The translations under genes and the position numbers were made by a program. Shown in pieces: positions 22,765 to 31,171 of a stretch of DNA of 64,000 nt. This DNA is from UBA5704 sp036264355 (GTDB taxonomy: Bacteria; Acidobacteriota; Thermoanaerobaculia; Multivoradales; UBA5704). A model generated the notes under the pieces. It saw nothing but the letters and a program-made list of their open reading frames with translations, ran no database searches and was not told the DNA's origin. How positions within the stretch are numbered: the stretch's first letter is position 1; every line of letters starts with the position of its first letter. Where the stretch lies: contig DATARD010000394.1 of NCBI GenBank assembly GCA_036264355.1, positions 1-64,000 of the forward strand, in the 5' to 3' direction.

Positions 22765-24258
22765 ATGACACCTCCGCGAACGCGCCATCTCTTTGCAGTT
22801 TTGCTCCTTGCAACCTTTGGGGTCATCAACCTTGCAATTTTCAAGAGCACTCCGATCTCCCTTAATCTTGCGGGTCTCATCTATGCCTGGCTTCTTGAGG
22901 TGGGGGCATTCGCCTTGGCATATGATATGAGCGAGCATATTCTGTGCCTCATTCTCGGTGAATATCACCTCCCGAGCTTGCCGCGACTGGACCGCCACCC
23001 GGCAGTGGCGCTGATATGTGTAACATGTGACGATGTTGATGTTGGCGTTCTTCGCCTCCTGGGTCGGCAGGGGTATCCAAGTCTAGATGTTTTCATTCTT
23101 GATGACTCGGAGAAGCGCGAGTCCCGTGACTCTATCGATAAGTTGGGCTTCAAGGTGGTGCGACGCGAGGGTCGCAATGGTTACAAAGCAGGGAATCTCA
23201 ATAACTGGCTATTCAAGCACGGATCCGTCTACGACTACTTCATAGTCGCTGATGCGGACAGCATTTTTCCTATAGATTTCGTTGACAGAATGATAAGAGT
23301 CGCCGAGTGCCCAGAGAATCACAAAATTGCAATCATCGAAAGCACGATCTATCCTTGGAACAAGCAACATCCATTTGTCAAGCCCCAGGCCGTGCTGGCT
23401 CCATTCCAGAAGGTTCGACAGCTACGCCTCCTCAATCGGTTAGACTCAACTCTCTCGGTTGGTCATAATAATCTCTATAGGACTTCCGTCCTCCTAAGCA
23501 TCGGTGGATTCTCAGAACAATACATCGCGGAAGACTATGCCACAACGATCGCAGTCCTTCAGCGCACCTCTTGGAAGTGCAGAACAGCCACCATAGAGTC
23601 GTTCGAGCGAGCGCCTGCCAATATCACCGAGTACGCACGCCGCCAGTCTCGTTGGGCAGCTCAAACCTTCCAGCTCTGCTCTCTTACCACCACTAGACTT
23701 CCGTGGGAGACGAGGCTGGCCCTCGTGCATTCCTTACTCTACTTCTCTATGCCTGTAGTCACGTATGCTGCGATGCTTTGGTTGGTAGGTGTCAATGTAA
23801 ACTTCTGGATGTCATCCGTGCCTGGACAGTCACAGGTCGCGCTCATCGCCAGCTTTGTCGGACATCCAGCTTTCATGCTCTGGGTGTCTTGGCTGATAGG
23901 ACCCGCTGCCCTACGCTTGGCCCTCCTCTATCGAGAGGGGGCATCGGTGCGAGCCTACATTCGAGGTACATTGTTTCAGGCGGCACTCTTTTTCGCCACC
24001 ACTTGGCCTGTTATTCGGCGCATCACGAGCTTCAGGCAGCCTGACCGCCAGCGGTTCACCGTGACCGGGATGTCGGAAGACCCACACCTTTGGGACATCT
24101 TTAAGCTAGGTGCTCCTGGTGTCCTGCTAGCCTGGTGCACTCTACTCTCTTTCATTCCAGTTCCACACTATTTGGCGCTGAACCTAGTGTGGCTTATCCC
24201 AGCCTGCCTATCACCATTCATAGTCCATAGAGTCGAGGACTCGAGCGATGACGCCTAA
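22765..24258 (+). CDS. Membrane GT2 glycosyltransferase (cellulose/hyaluronan synthase-like)
   Basis: The 497-aa protein has two N-terminal membrane helices (about 8-25 and 36-65), a cytosolic GT-A domain and four to five C-terminal helices. The processive GT2 landmarks are visible: FILDDSE (first Asp), ADADS (DxD), AEDYATT (catalytic Asp), and RRQSRWA where QxxRW would be, a variant of that motif. It should polymerise a polysaccharide from a UDP- or GDP-sugar and export it. It overlaps the next gene by 11 nt. Codon use and GC are unlike the flanks, pointing to transfer. Confidence 0.88.
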   Translation: MTPPRTRHLFAVLLLATFGVINLAIFKSTPISLNLAGLIYAWLLEVGAFALAYDMSEHILCLILGEYHLPSLPRLDRHPAVALICVTCDDVDVGVLRLLGRQGYPSLDVFILDDSEKRESRDSIDKLGFKVVRREGRNGYKAGNLNNWLFKHGSVYDYFIVADADSIFPIDFVDRMIRVAECPENHKIAIIESTIYPWNKQHPFVKPQAVLAPFQKVRQLRLLNRLDSTLSVGHNNLYRTSVLLSIGGFSEQYIAEDYATTIAVLQRTSWKCRTATIESFERAPANITEYARRQSRWAAQTFQLCSLTTTRLPWETRLALVHSLLYFSMPVVTYAAMLWLVGVNVNFWMSSVPGQSQVALIASFVGHPAFMLWVSWLIGPAALRLALLYREGASVRAYIRGTLFQAALFFATTWPVIRRITSFRQPDRQRFTVTGMSEDPHLWDIFKLGAPGVLLAWCTLLSFIPVPHYLALNLVWLIPACLSPFIVHRVEDSSDDA

Positions 24259-25240
24259 GAGCGCCGAAGAAGATGAACCCAAAGGAAAAGTTATGGCCAA
24301 GAAGTGGCTACGCCTCTCTGCCGTTGCTGCCGTGCTGAAGAAAATGAGCAGGGTCTGGCTGTATCTGGCCTCCGTTGCTGGCGTCGTGAGCATATTTGTC
24401 AATCTTGGTAAACTATATGCATTCCTGGGCCTTGCTCTCGCGCGCATGGATGAGTCACTGTTCGAAGGACAGATTGCAACTTTATCGGCAAACCGACCTG
24501 ATTGGCTTATGATCAAGTTGGGGCAACTCTTTATCATAGGGATCACAGGGGTTGTTGCGGTTGCTTTTGCGTGGGTACGATTTTTCACTAGAACCGCACG
24601 TGAAGAACGCTGGCGTCGATTTTTGCACTTCCTATTAGGAGCCATAACTACTGTTTTGGTTTCGGGTCTTATGGCCGTACTGGCTGTTGGACTGACAGTG
24701 GGTGGACCCTACAGGCATGGGAGCATGAATTCCGTGGTGGCGGTGGCGGTCGTCTGCCCCCAATGCGCTCGAATGGGCATGTGCGCCATTCGCACCTATG
24801 CTAACAATGGCGAAAGCCATTATCTTATTGACGCAAGAGGCGAGGTTGGTGGGCCACGAGGACATGCGAAGGTGACGCTGCAGGCGTATCAGCCATACGA
24901 CCAGTTCGGCGCGGGTTGGGCAATTTTTCTTCTCCGGGGTTCCGACCTCAGTGGTTTCAAGGAGTTTAGATTTTTTGTACGGGGTGAAAGCGGCGGCGAA
25001 CGGATAGGGGTGAAAATGAAGGATGCCCTAGGCGTTGAGGTTCCTGTCGAGGTGAATAGTCAGTACTTCGTGGGGGGGGCCGCAGGTATCACTCAGAGCT
25101 GGAGGGAGATAAGTATCCCTTTGACGGATTTCCCCAGGGTAGATTTCAGGTTGATGGACAACTTCAGCATCTATGTAGACGGGCGGATAGCAAGCACAAG
25201 GGCGGAGACGATTTATATAGGCGGGGTTGAATGGCGATAG
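24248..25240 (+). CDS. Membrane protein with carbohydrate-binding-like C-terminal domain
   Basis: The 330-aa protein overlaps the glycosyltransferase stop. It has about three membrane segments (about residues 38-65, 90-110, 128-150) and then an extracytoplasmic domain (about 155-330) with galactose-binding/CBM-like end: FRFFVRGESGGERIGVKMKD, ISIPLTDFPRVDFRLMDNFS and TIYIGGVEW. Such CBM11-like jelly rolls bind polysaccharides. Together with the GT2 enzyme it could guide, anchor or modify the polymer during export. It is not a recognised copolymerase family. Confidence 0.7.
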   Translation: MTPKSAEEDEPKGKVMAKKWLRLSAVAAVLKKMSRVWLYLASVAGVVSIFVNLGKLYAFLGLALARMDESLFEGQIATLSANRPDWLMIKLGQLFIIGITGVVAVAFAWVRFFTRTAREERWRRFLHFLLGAITTVLVSGLMAVLAVGLTVGGPYRHGSMNSVVAVAVVCPQCARMGMCAIRTYANNGESHYLIDARGEVGGPRGHAKVTLQAYQPYDQFGAGWAIFLLRGSDLSGFKEFRFFVRGESGGERIGVKMKDALGVEVPVEVNSQYFVGGAAGITQSWREISIPLTDFPRVDFRLMDNFSIYVDGRIASTRAETIYIGGVEWR

Positions 25241-25283
25241 GGTTCACTCGCTACTGGGACAAAAGCCGCCACCATGGCGTCAT

Positions 25284-25619
25284 GCGTTTAGTCAAGCCTT
25301 CCCACAGCCTCGAACCTCGCCTGTCGCGGGGGCCGCACAGTCGGTCAGTCACCCCGCAAAGCGACGACCGCCACATTCAGCCAAGGCTTGGAGGGGCGAA
25401 GGGGCAGGAGTCTTCGAACTGGTCGAGGGGCATCGAGGCGATGCGTTCCGGGCCGGCTATACGGTGCGTTTCGAGAAGGCAGTCTATGTTCTTCACTGTT
25501 TCCAGAAGAAGTCGCCCTCGGGCGTGCGTACTGCCAGGCAGGACGTCGATCTGATCCACGAGCGGCTGAGAACGGCCCAAGCAGACTACGAGGTGTGCTA
25601 TGCCACAAAAGAAGGCTGA
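25284..25619 (+). pseudogene. HigB/RelE-like toxin with damaged N-terminus
   Basis: The C-terminal two thirds are clearly a phage-derived Gp49-like/HigB toxin: GAGVFELVEGHRGDAFRAGYTV then VYVLHCFQKKSPSGVRTARQDVDLI. The first third (about 25284-25400) matches the family only in scattered words (AFPQP, AKAW) and no proper start is present; the open frame upstream runs back into the preceding gene. Small compensating frameshifts are likely. It overlaps the antitoxin by 20 nt in the usual HigBA order. Confidence 0.55.
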
Positions 25620-25848
25620 GACGGTCGATGCGGGGACCGGCGACGTGCTGGTGGATCTTGGCTTCGCGGACGCCGAGGAGCGGAAGCTGCGCGCGCAGCT
25701 CGCGATGCAGGTGAATGAGCTTACCGCCGCCCGCAGGATGAATCAGGCGCGCGTGGCCAAGTTGTTCGGCATCCCGCAGCCGCACGTCTCCGAGCTCAAG
25801 CACTACAAGCTGAGCCGGTTTCCTCCGAACGGCTGCTGCGCTTTGTGA
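25600..25848 (+). pseudogene. HigA/XRE antitoxin with C-terminal frameshift
   Basis: The 82-codon frame has the XRE core of HigB-linked antitoxins: LRAQLAMQVNELTAARRMNQ and KLFGIPQPHVSELKHYKLSRF. The family normally continues SSERLLRFVTLL. That sequence is present in the next frame from about 25820: one base is missing in the T/C run at 25818-25824. The frame as it stands ends PPNGCCAL. DNA binding may survive because the helix-turn-helix is complete. Confidence 0.7.
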
Positions 25849-25910
25849 CTCTTCTGGACGGGCACGTTTCGCTTGAGAACGAGGGCGGAGCGGCGCTACA
25901 CTCCTCCCTC

Positions 25911-27419
25911 ATGAGCCCACTCTCCCGTCGCGAGTTTCTCGGTGCCACGGCCGCGTCTGCGGCTACTCTCGCTTTTCCACGGATTCTGCGGTCTGACGAC
26001 CGCCTCGATGCGATTCAGGCGGAGATCGTCAAGCGCCATGGGGAGGGCGTCGCACGCCTTCAGGAGTGGGTGCGGCAGCCTTCGATTGCCGCCGAGGGGC
26101 GGGGGATGAATGAGGGGTGCGACCTCTTGATGCGGTTTGCTCGGGAGGCCGGCTTCCAGCAGGTCAGCCGGATCGCCACGGATGGCCAGCCGGGGGTCTT
26201 CGCGACTCTGGATGCCGGCGCGGCGCGGACGGTGGGGTTGTACTTCATGTATGACGTCAAGCAGGTCGATCCGGCAGAGTGGTCGTCGCCTCCTTTTGAT
26301 GCGGCTCTGGTCGACAAGGCCGGCTTCGGCAAGGTGCTGATGGGGCGCGGCGCGGTGAACCAGAAGGGGCCGGAGGCGGCGTTTCTGGCCGCTCTGCATG
26401 CGATCCATGGCGCGGGCCGGAAGTGTCCGGTCAACCTGGTGCTTGTGGCGGAAGGGGAGGAGGAGATCGGCTCGCCGCATTTCAAGCAGGTGGTGCGGCG
26501 GCCCGAGGTGCTGGCGGCTCTCAAGCGGTGCACGGGGGTTTTCATGCCGGCGGCGTCGCAGGATCCGGACGGCTCGGTGACGGTGACGCTGGGTGCCAAG
26601 GGAGTCGTCGAGCTGGAGCTGGTGTCGAGCGGCGAGAAGTGGGGGAGGGGGCCCAGGAAGGATGTCCATTCGAGCAACCGGGCCCGGCTCGACAGCCCGG
26701 CGTTCCATCTCGTGCAGGCGCTCTCCACGCTGGTCAATGCCGACGGCGATCCGGCGATCGACGGTTTCGCCGATGCGGTGCGTCCTCCTTCGGCGGCTCA
26801 GCGCGCGATGCTCGACGCCGCGGCGGCTCGGCTGAGCGAGGACACCGCCAAGAAGCTCCTGTCGGCCGATCGCTGGTCGCACGATCTGGCCTGGCGGGCT
26901 TCGCTCGACCGCTTCGAATTCACTCCCACGGTCAACATCGAGGGCCTGGTCGCCGGCTATACGGGACCGGGCGGCAAGACCGTGCTGCCGCACCGCGCGG
27001 TCGCCAAGCTCGATCTTCGATTGGTGCCCGACATGACGTACGACGGCGCCGTCGCTTCCTTGAAGGCCCATCTGGCGAGGCGGGGATTCGGGGACATCGA
27101 GGTCAATCCGAGCGGCGGTTACGATCCGACCAGCACGGAGGCGGACGCGGCGGTCATCCGTGCCGCGATGTCGGTGTATCGCCGTGCGCAGCTCGATCCG
27201 ATCCTCTGGCCGCGCAACGCGGGCTCCTATCCCGGCTACGTGTTCACCGGCGAGCCGCTCAAGCTGCCGGCGGGCCATTTCGGGCTCGGTCACGGCAGCG
27301 GCGCCCACGCTCCGGACGAATATTACGTGATCGAATCGACCAATCCGAAGGTACAGGGCTGGGACGGCGCGGTCCGTTCGTTCGTCGATTATCTCCACGA
27401 GTTGGCGACGATCGCCTGA
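25911..27419 (+). CDS. M20-fold protein with altered metal ligands, TAT signal
   Basis: The 502-aa protein starts at 25911, 8 nt after TACACT. It begins with a twin-arginine-like signal (SRREFLGATAASAATLAF). The fold is M20 dipeptidase/ArgE-like: EGEEEIGS (181-188) with catalytic Glu184 and metal Glu185, and GHGSGAHAPDEY near the C-terminus. But the first metal His of HYD is Met113 (YFMYDVKQVDP), the bridging Asp of GRGxxD is Asn150 (GRGAVNQKGP), and the third ligand Asp appears as Ala near 214 (FMPAASQD). So three of the usual metal ligands are changed. Either a distinct subfamily with other chemistry or a non-catalytic binding protein. Confidence 0.8.
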   Translation: MSPLSRREFLGATAASAATLAFPRILRSDDRLDAIQAEIVKRHGEGVARLQEWVRQPSIAAEGRGMNEGCDLLMRFAREAGFQQVSRIATDGQPGVFATLDAGAARTVGLYFMYDVKQVDPAEWSSPPFDAALVDKAGFGKVLMGRGAVNQKGPEAAFLAALHAIHGAGRKCPVNLVLVAEGEEEIGSPHFKQVVRRPEVLAALKRCTGVFMPAASQDPDGSVTVTLGAKGVVELELVSSGEKWGRGPRKDVHSSNRARLDSPAFHLVQALSTLVNADGDPAIDGFADAVRPPSAAQRAMLDAAAARLSEDTAKKLLSADRWSHDLAWRASLDRFEFTPTVNIEGLVAGYTGPGGKTVLPHRAVAKLDLRLVPDMTYDGAVASLKAHLARRGFGDIEVNPSGGYDPTSTEADAAVIRAAMSVYRRAQLDPILWPRNAGSYPGYVFTGEPLKLPAGHFGLGHGSGAHAPDEYYVIESTNPKVQGWDGAVRSFVDYLHELATIA

Positions 27420-27428
27420 GGCGGCGTT

Positions 27429-29369
27429 TTAGTCGGGAACCGTGATCATGTACACGCTCCAGCGGTCCGCGCCGTAGAGAGTCCGCGGATTGCGGGGGTC
27501 GAACGTCAGCACCGCGGGACTCCAGGAATCGGTCACCAGCGTCCACGTGGCACCGCGGTCCCGGCTCCGCCAGAGCGTGGGCGCGGTATACAAGACGTTG
27601 GAATCGGTGGGATCGATCACCAGGTCGTAGGCGTCATTGGGTGTCCGGCCGATCGATTTCCAGGTTTTTCCTCCGTCATCGCTGGCGAGGAGCTGGCGGT
27701 CCCGGACTCCGTAGAGGCGGGAGGTGAGCGCATCGACCGCGAAGGTGCGGAGATTGAGCGTCATTTTCTTCCACGTCTTGCCGCTGTCCGTGCTTTTCCA
27801 CAGGATCGAAGGCCAGTAGCCGGCGAGGGGACCGTGAGGGAGCTCCAGATTGGCCAGGAACGTGAGCGCGTACACGGTCGACGGATGAACGGGATCGACC
27901 ACGATCTTCTGGGTCCACCGCCCGGTGTCGGTGCTCGTGGGAAAGCCGGACAGCACGGTCTGCCACGAACGCCCGTTGTCGCCGCTGCGATAGATCCCGG
28001 CGCCGCCGGCGAGCAGGGTTTGCGTGTCCACGCGGGTGAGGAGCTCGAGATACCACAGGGACTCGCTGCTCGCCCGCTGCCAGGTCTGGCCGGCGTTCTC
28101 CGAGAGATAGATCGACGACTGGGTGGCTGCGATCAGCCGGTTCGGATCGGATGGATCCAGGTCCACGTCGTAGACTCCCCAGAGCGAGCTGCTGAGCTTC
28201 CAACTCGCGGCGCCGTTGACGCTGCGGTACAGCGTGAAGCCGACAGCGAGAGCGGCGCGTGTCGGGTCGCCTGGCCGGAAATTGATCTGTGCTGCTTCGC
28301 TTTCGGAGCTCGGAGGTGTCAGGACCGTCGTCCAAGTGGCTCCTCCGTTGAGACTCCTCTGGAGCCCGCCGCGGTTGCCGAAGGTAGAGCCGTACAGCAC
28401 GCCGGCGGCAGAATCGATCCGCAGAGCGCCGATCGCCGCAGGCCCGGCCTTGGTCCAGCTCCCTCCGGCGTTGCGGCTCACCCACAGACCGGAATCCTGC
28501 GCGTTGCCCGAAAAAAAGCCGGACGCGTAGAGGGTGCGCGACGCCCGCGGATCGACGGCGACGGAGAGAACGTCGAACTGCCGGCTCAGCGTGCCGCCCA
28601 GCACCGGCCGCCAGGTCCGCCCCAGATCGGTGCTGCGCAGGAGCCCGGCCGCGTTGCCGGCGACGGCCACGTAGGCCGCGGTGGGGGAAAGGACGATCTG
28701 CTCGACCACCGGGGGACAGCTCGTCACGGTCGCCCAGGTCTGCCCGCCGTCGAGGCTCTGCAAAAGGCTCGACGGATCGGCGCTGAGCGAGAGATAGAGC
28801 ACCCGCGGCGCCGCGGGATGCGTCGCGAAGCTCACCAGGGAGCCGTTGCCGGCGCTGTCATAGAGGATCTGCCAGGTCCGCCCGCCGTCGGTGCTGGCGA
28901 GGAGCCGCTGGAAGGTCACCACGTAGAGGACTCCCGGAACGGTGACCAATCCGTTCGGCGATGCCTTGTTCAGCGCGGCGGTGTAGCTCGCGCCGTTGAG
29001 CTGGACCCAGTGGGCACCGCTGTCCGTCGTCCGGAAGACGCCGGTCTGCGTCGCCGCCCACAGCGCACCGGGACGGGACGGATCGGCGGTCACGACCGAC
29101 ACGCCCGCGGTCTGCCAACTGACGAACGGACCGCCGGCCCACTGCCAGTTGACGCCCCGGTCCGAGCTTCTGTAAAGGCCGCCCTGCGGCATTCCCACCC
29201 AGACGGTTCCCGGCGAGCCGGGATGGACGGTGATGGAGGCGATGCCGCTGCTCCATCCTGTGCCCGGACCCACCGGCGTCCAGACGCCGGTGCCGGCTTG
29301 GACGGGATTGGACCCGAGGAGAATCGCGAAGATCAGCGGGAGGGAGACACGGCGCGTTGTGGCTGACAT
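27429..29369 (-). CDS. Secreted BNR/sortilin-like beta-propeller protein
   Basis: The 646-aa protein starts at 29369 with GAGGTG upstream and has a signal peptide (about 1-26). The rest is about ten BNR/Asp-box-like repeats with the recurring pattern S-x-D-x-G-x-x-W (SSDRGVNWQWAG, STDGGRTWQIL, SLDGGQTWATV, STDLGRTWRPV, STDSGKTWKKM, SDDGGKTWKSIG), as in the VPS10/sortilin-like and Ycf48-like propellers. Usually secreted binding or hydrolase proteins; no catalytic residues can be assigned. Confidence 0.85.
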   Translation of the reverse strand: MSATTRRVSLPLIFAILLGSNPVQAGTGVWTPVGPGTGWSSGIASITVHPGSPGTVWVGMPQGGLYRSSDRGVNWQWAGGPFVSWQTAGVSVVTADPSRPGALWAATQTGVFRTTDSGAHWVQLNGASYTAALNKASPNGLVTVPGVLYVVTFQRLLASTDGGRTWQILYDSAGNGSLVSFATHPAAPRVLYLSLSADPSSLLQSLDGGQTWATVTSCPPVVEQIVLSPTAAYVAVAGNAAGLLRSTDLGRTWRPVLGGTLSRQFDVLSVAVDPRASRTLYASGFFSGNAQDSGLWVSRNAGGSWTKAGPAAIGALRIDSAAGVLYGSTFGNRGGLQRSLNGGATWTTVLTPPSSESEAAQINFRPGDPTRAALAVGFTLYRSVNGAASWKLSSSLWGVYDVDLDPSDPNRLIAATQSSIYLSENAGQTWQRASSESLWYLELLTRVDTQTLLAGGAGIYRSGDNGRSWQTVLSGFPTSTDTGRWTQKIVVDPVHPSTVYALTFLANLELPHGPLAGYWPSILWKSTDSGKTWKKMTLNLRTFAVDALTSRLYGVRDRQLLASDDGGKTWKSIGRTPNDAYDLVIDPTDSNVLYTAPTLWRSRDRGATWTLVTDSWSPAVLTFDPRNPRTLYGADRWSVYMITVPD

Positions 29370-29445
29370 GGAACACCTCGCAAGCACAATCAATTCTACG
29401 CTTCTTACGCACTCTTGAAAACGTGCGCCGAGGTAGGTCCGTCTA

Positions 29446-29461
29446 TGGGGCGCCTGCCCCA
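29446..29461 (-). terminator. Short GC hairpin after the AMIN-like lipoprotein
   Basis: TGGGGC/GCCCCA with a 4-nt loop, 12 bp beyond the minus-strand stop at 29473. No U-tract follows, so it is only a possible terminator. Confidence 0.4.
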
Positions 29462-29472
29462 GGGGGCGAGTT

Positions 29473-30351
29473 TCACCGCGTCACGTCCACCGCGATCCGT
29501 GGCGGGTTGGCCAGCTCCAGGACGCGGTAGCCGCGGCGGCCGGCGACGCCGAGGATCCAGGTGACCTCATGCTCGAAGTCGCAGACCTCCTGGGCTTCGA
29601 GCAAGACTTTCGTGCCCGTTCCCCTCTTGCGCAGGGTGCCGACGGTCGAGCCGCCCTGGGCGTTGTGCGCCTGCGCGGGATGGAGCCGCACTTGCAGCCA
29701 GGCCGTGCCCCGGACCTCGACCGGCAGGTCGGAGCCGCAGTGCTTCGGGTGATCGATGTACTCGATGTGATAGCCGGGGGTGGTGTCGGCGTCGAATTCG
29801 AAGACCGCGCGGTCGAAGTGCTCCTGCGGGCCGAGGCGCACGGCGCGCAGGGTGAGCGCCAGGCGGTCGGGTGGCTGCTGGTCGGAGGGGCCGAGGGTGC
29901 CGGTGAACTGCGCCGGATAGGCTTCGACCGGGGGCGCGACCACCACCGGCTGCACCAGGGGAGCGAGGTGGAGGAGGATCAGCACTTCGCCGGCGGTGCC
30001 TTGCGCCGGCTGCGACTCGACGCGGCGGCCGGTGAAGCGCACCTCGACCTTGTCGCCCAGGCGAAGGCTGTCGAACGGCACCGGGCTGCGTCCGGATGCC
30101 TCCCGCTGGTAGATCCGCGTCGCGGGCGTGATGGTGACCACCGCCTTGTCGTACCGGGTGTCGGCCTGCTGCCCGCCTTCGATCCGCAAGGTGCCGACCT
30201 CGCCGCTCCGATCGCCAGGACCGCCGCGGGTGAGCGAGACGACCACGCCGCGGACGTCGGCGCTTTTGGTCTCCGGCGCCGGAGCGCCGCAGGCGGTGAG
30301 GAGAGTGAGAGCGGCGATGCAAGCGCCGCCGGCGAGGGCGGGGATGGACAT
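29473..30351 (-). CDS. Lipoprotein with AMIN-like domain
   Basis: The 292-aa start at 30351 gives a lipoprotein signal with lipobox LLTAC (Cys21). An upstream ATG at 30375 would overlap the divergent fabI start and is less likely. The middle (about 30-140) is a beta-rich region; the C-terminal part (about 160-292) has HFDRAVFEFD, GYHIEYIDHP and a final WILGVAGRRGYRVLEL followed by PPRIAVDV, typical of AMIN-like domains that bind peptidoglycan or septal machinery. Function unassigned. Confidence 0.7.
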   Translation of the reverse strand: MSIPALAGGACIAALTLLTACGAPAPETKSADVRGVVVSLTRGGPGDRSGEVGTLRIEGGQQADTRYDKAVVTITPATRIYQREASGRSPVPFDSLRLGDKVEVRFTGRRVESQPAQGTAGEVLILLHLAPLVQPVVVAPPVEAYPAQFTGTLGPSDQQPPDRLALTLRAVRLGPQEHFDRAVFEFDADTTPGYHIEYIDHPKHCGSDLPVEVRGTAWLQVRLHPAQAHNAQGGSTVGTLRKRGTGTKVLLEAQEVCDFEHEVTWILGVAGRRGYRVLELANPPRIAVDVTR

Positions 30352-30373
30352 TCTTCGGATAAGATACCGCGCC

Positions 30374-31159
30374 ATGATCCCAATCGATCTCAACGGCAAG
30401 CGGGGACTGGTGATGGGGGTGGCGAACGCGCGCAGCCTCGGCTGGGCGATCGCCGAGCGGCTGGCGGCGGCCGGCGCCGAGCTGGCTTTCAGCTACCAGG
30501 GCGAACGGCTCAAGGAGGATCTGGAGAAGCTCACCCGGGAGATGCCGGGCACGCGCCTCTACCAGTGCGACGTCACGCGCGAGGAGGAGCTGGCGGCGCT
30601 GTTCGACGACCTCAAGGCAGCCTGGGGGACGCTCGACTATGTCGTCCACTCGATCGCTTTCGCGCCGCGGCCGGCGATGGACGGCCGCTATATCGAGACG
30701 ACCCGGCAGGACTGGGTGACCGCGCTGGAGATCTCGGCCTATTCGCTGGTGTCGGTGGCGCGCGCCGCCGAGCCGCTGCTGGCGGAAGGGGGCGGCCTCG
30801 TCACCCTCACCTATTACGCTTCCGAGAAGGTGGTGCCCAAGTACAACGTCATGGGCATCGCCAAGAGCGCGCTGGAGGCGAGCGTCCGCTACCTGGCATA
30901 TGAGATGGGCAAGAAGGGCGTGCGGGTCAACGCCGTGTCGGCCGGCCCGGTGCGCACGGTGGCGGCGCGGAGCATCCCCGGCTTCATCAAGATGTACAGC
31001 AAGGTCGGCGAGATGGCGCCGCTGGGCCGCAACGTGACCCACGAGGAGGTGGGCAACCTCGGTCTGTATCTGCTCTCGCCGCTGGCCAGCGGGATCACCG
31101 GCGAGACCGTCTACGTCGACGCCGGCTACCACATCATGGGCATGGAAGTCGCCGAGTAA
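30374..31159 (+). CDS. fabI: Enoyl-[acyl-carrier-protein] reductase FabI
   Basis: The 261-aa SDR protein catalyses the last, NADH-dependent step of each fatty-acid elongation round. Visible features: GVANARSLGWAIA (nucleotide-binding loop of FabI, GxxxxxSxxxxIA), VVHSIAFAP, TYYASEKVVPKYNVMGIAKSALEA with the Tyr-x6-Lys active site, and the C-terminal GEMAPLGRNVT and ITGETVYVDAGYHIMG. Length is normal. TAAGAT (30360-30365) ends 8 nt before the ATG. Confidence 0.95.
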   Translation: MIPIDLNGKRGLVMGVANARSLGWAIAERLAAAGAELAFSYQGERLKEDLEKLTREMPGTRLYQCDVTREEELAALFDDLKAAWGTLDYVVHSIAFAPRPAMDGRYIETTRQDWVTALEISAYSLVSVARAAEPLLAEGGGLVTLTYYASEKVVPKYNVMGIAKSALEASVRYLAYEMGKKGVRVNAVSAGPVRTVAARSIPGFIKMYSKVGEMAPLGRNVTHEEVGNLGLYLLSPLASGITGETVYVDAGYHIMGMEVAE

Positions 31160-31171
31160 TCGAGTCGCCGG

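Noticed and set aside
25845..25910. Upstream GTG start for the M20-like protein
   Set aside because: Those codons are the displaced C-terminus of the frameshifted HigA antitoxin; the TAT signal starts at 25911.
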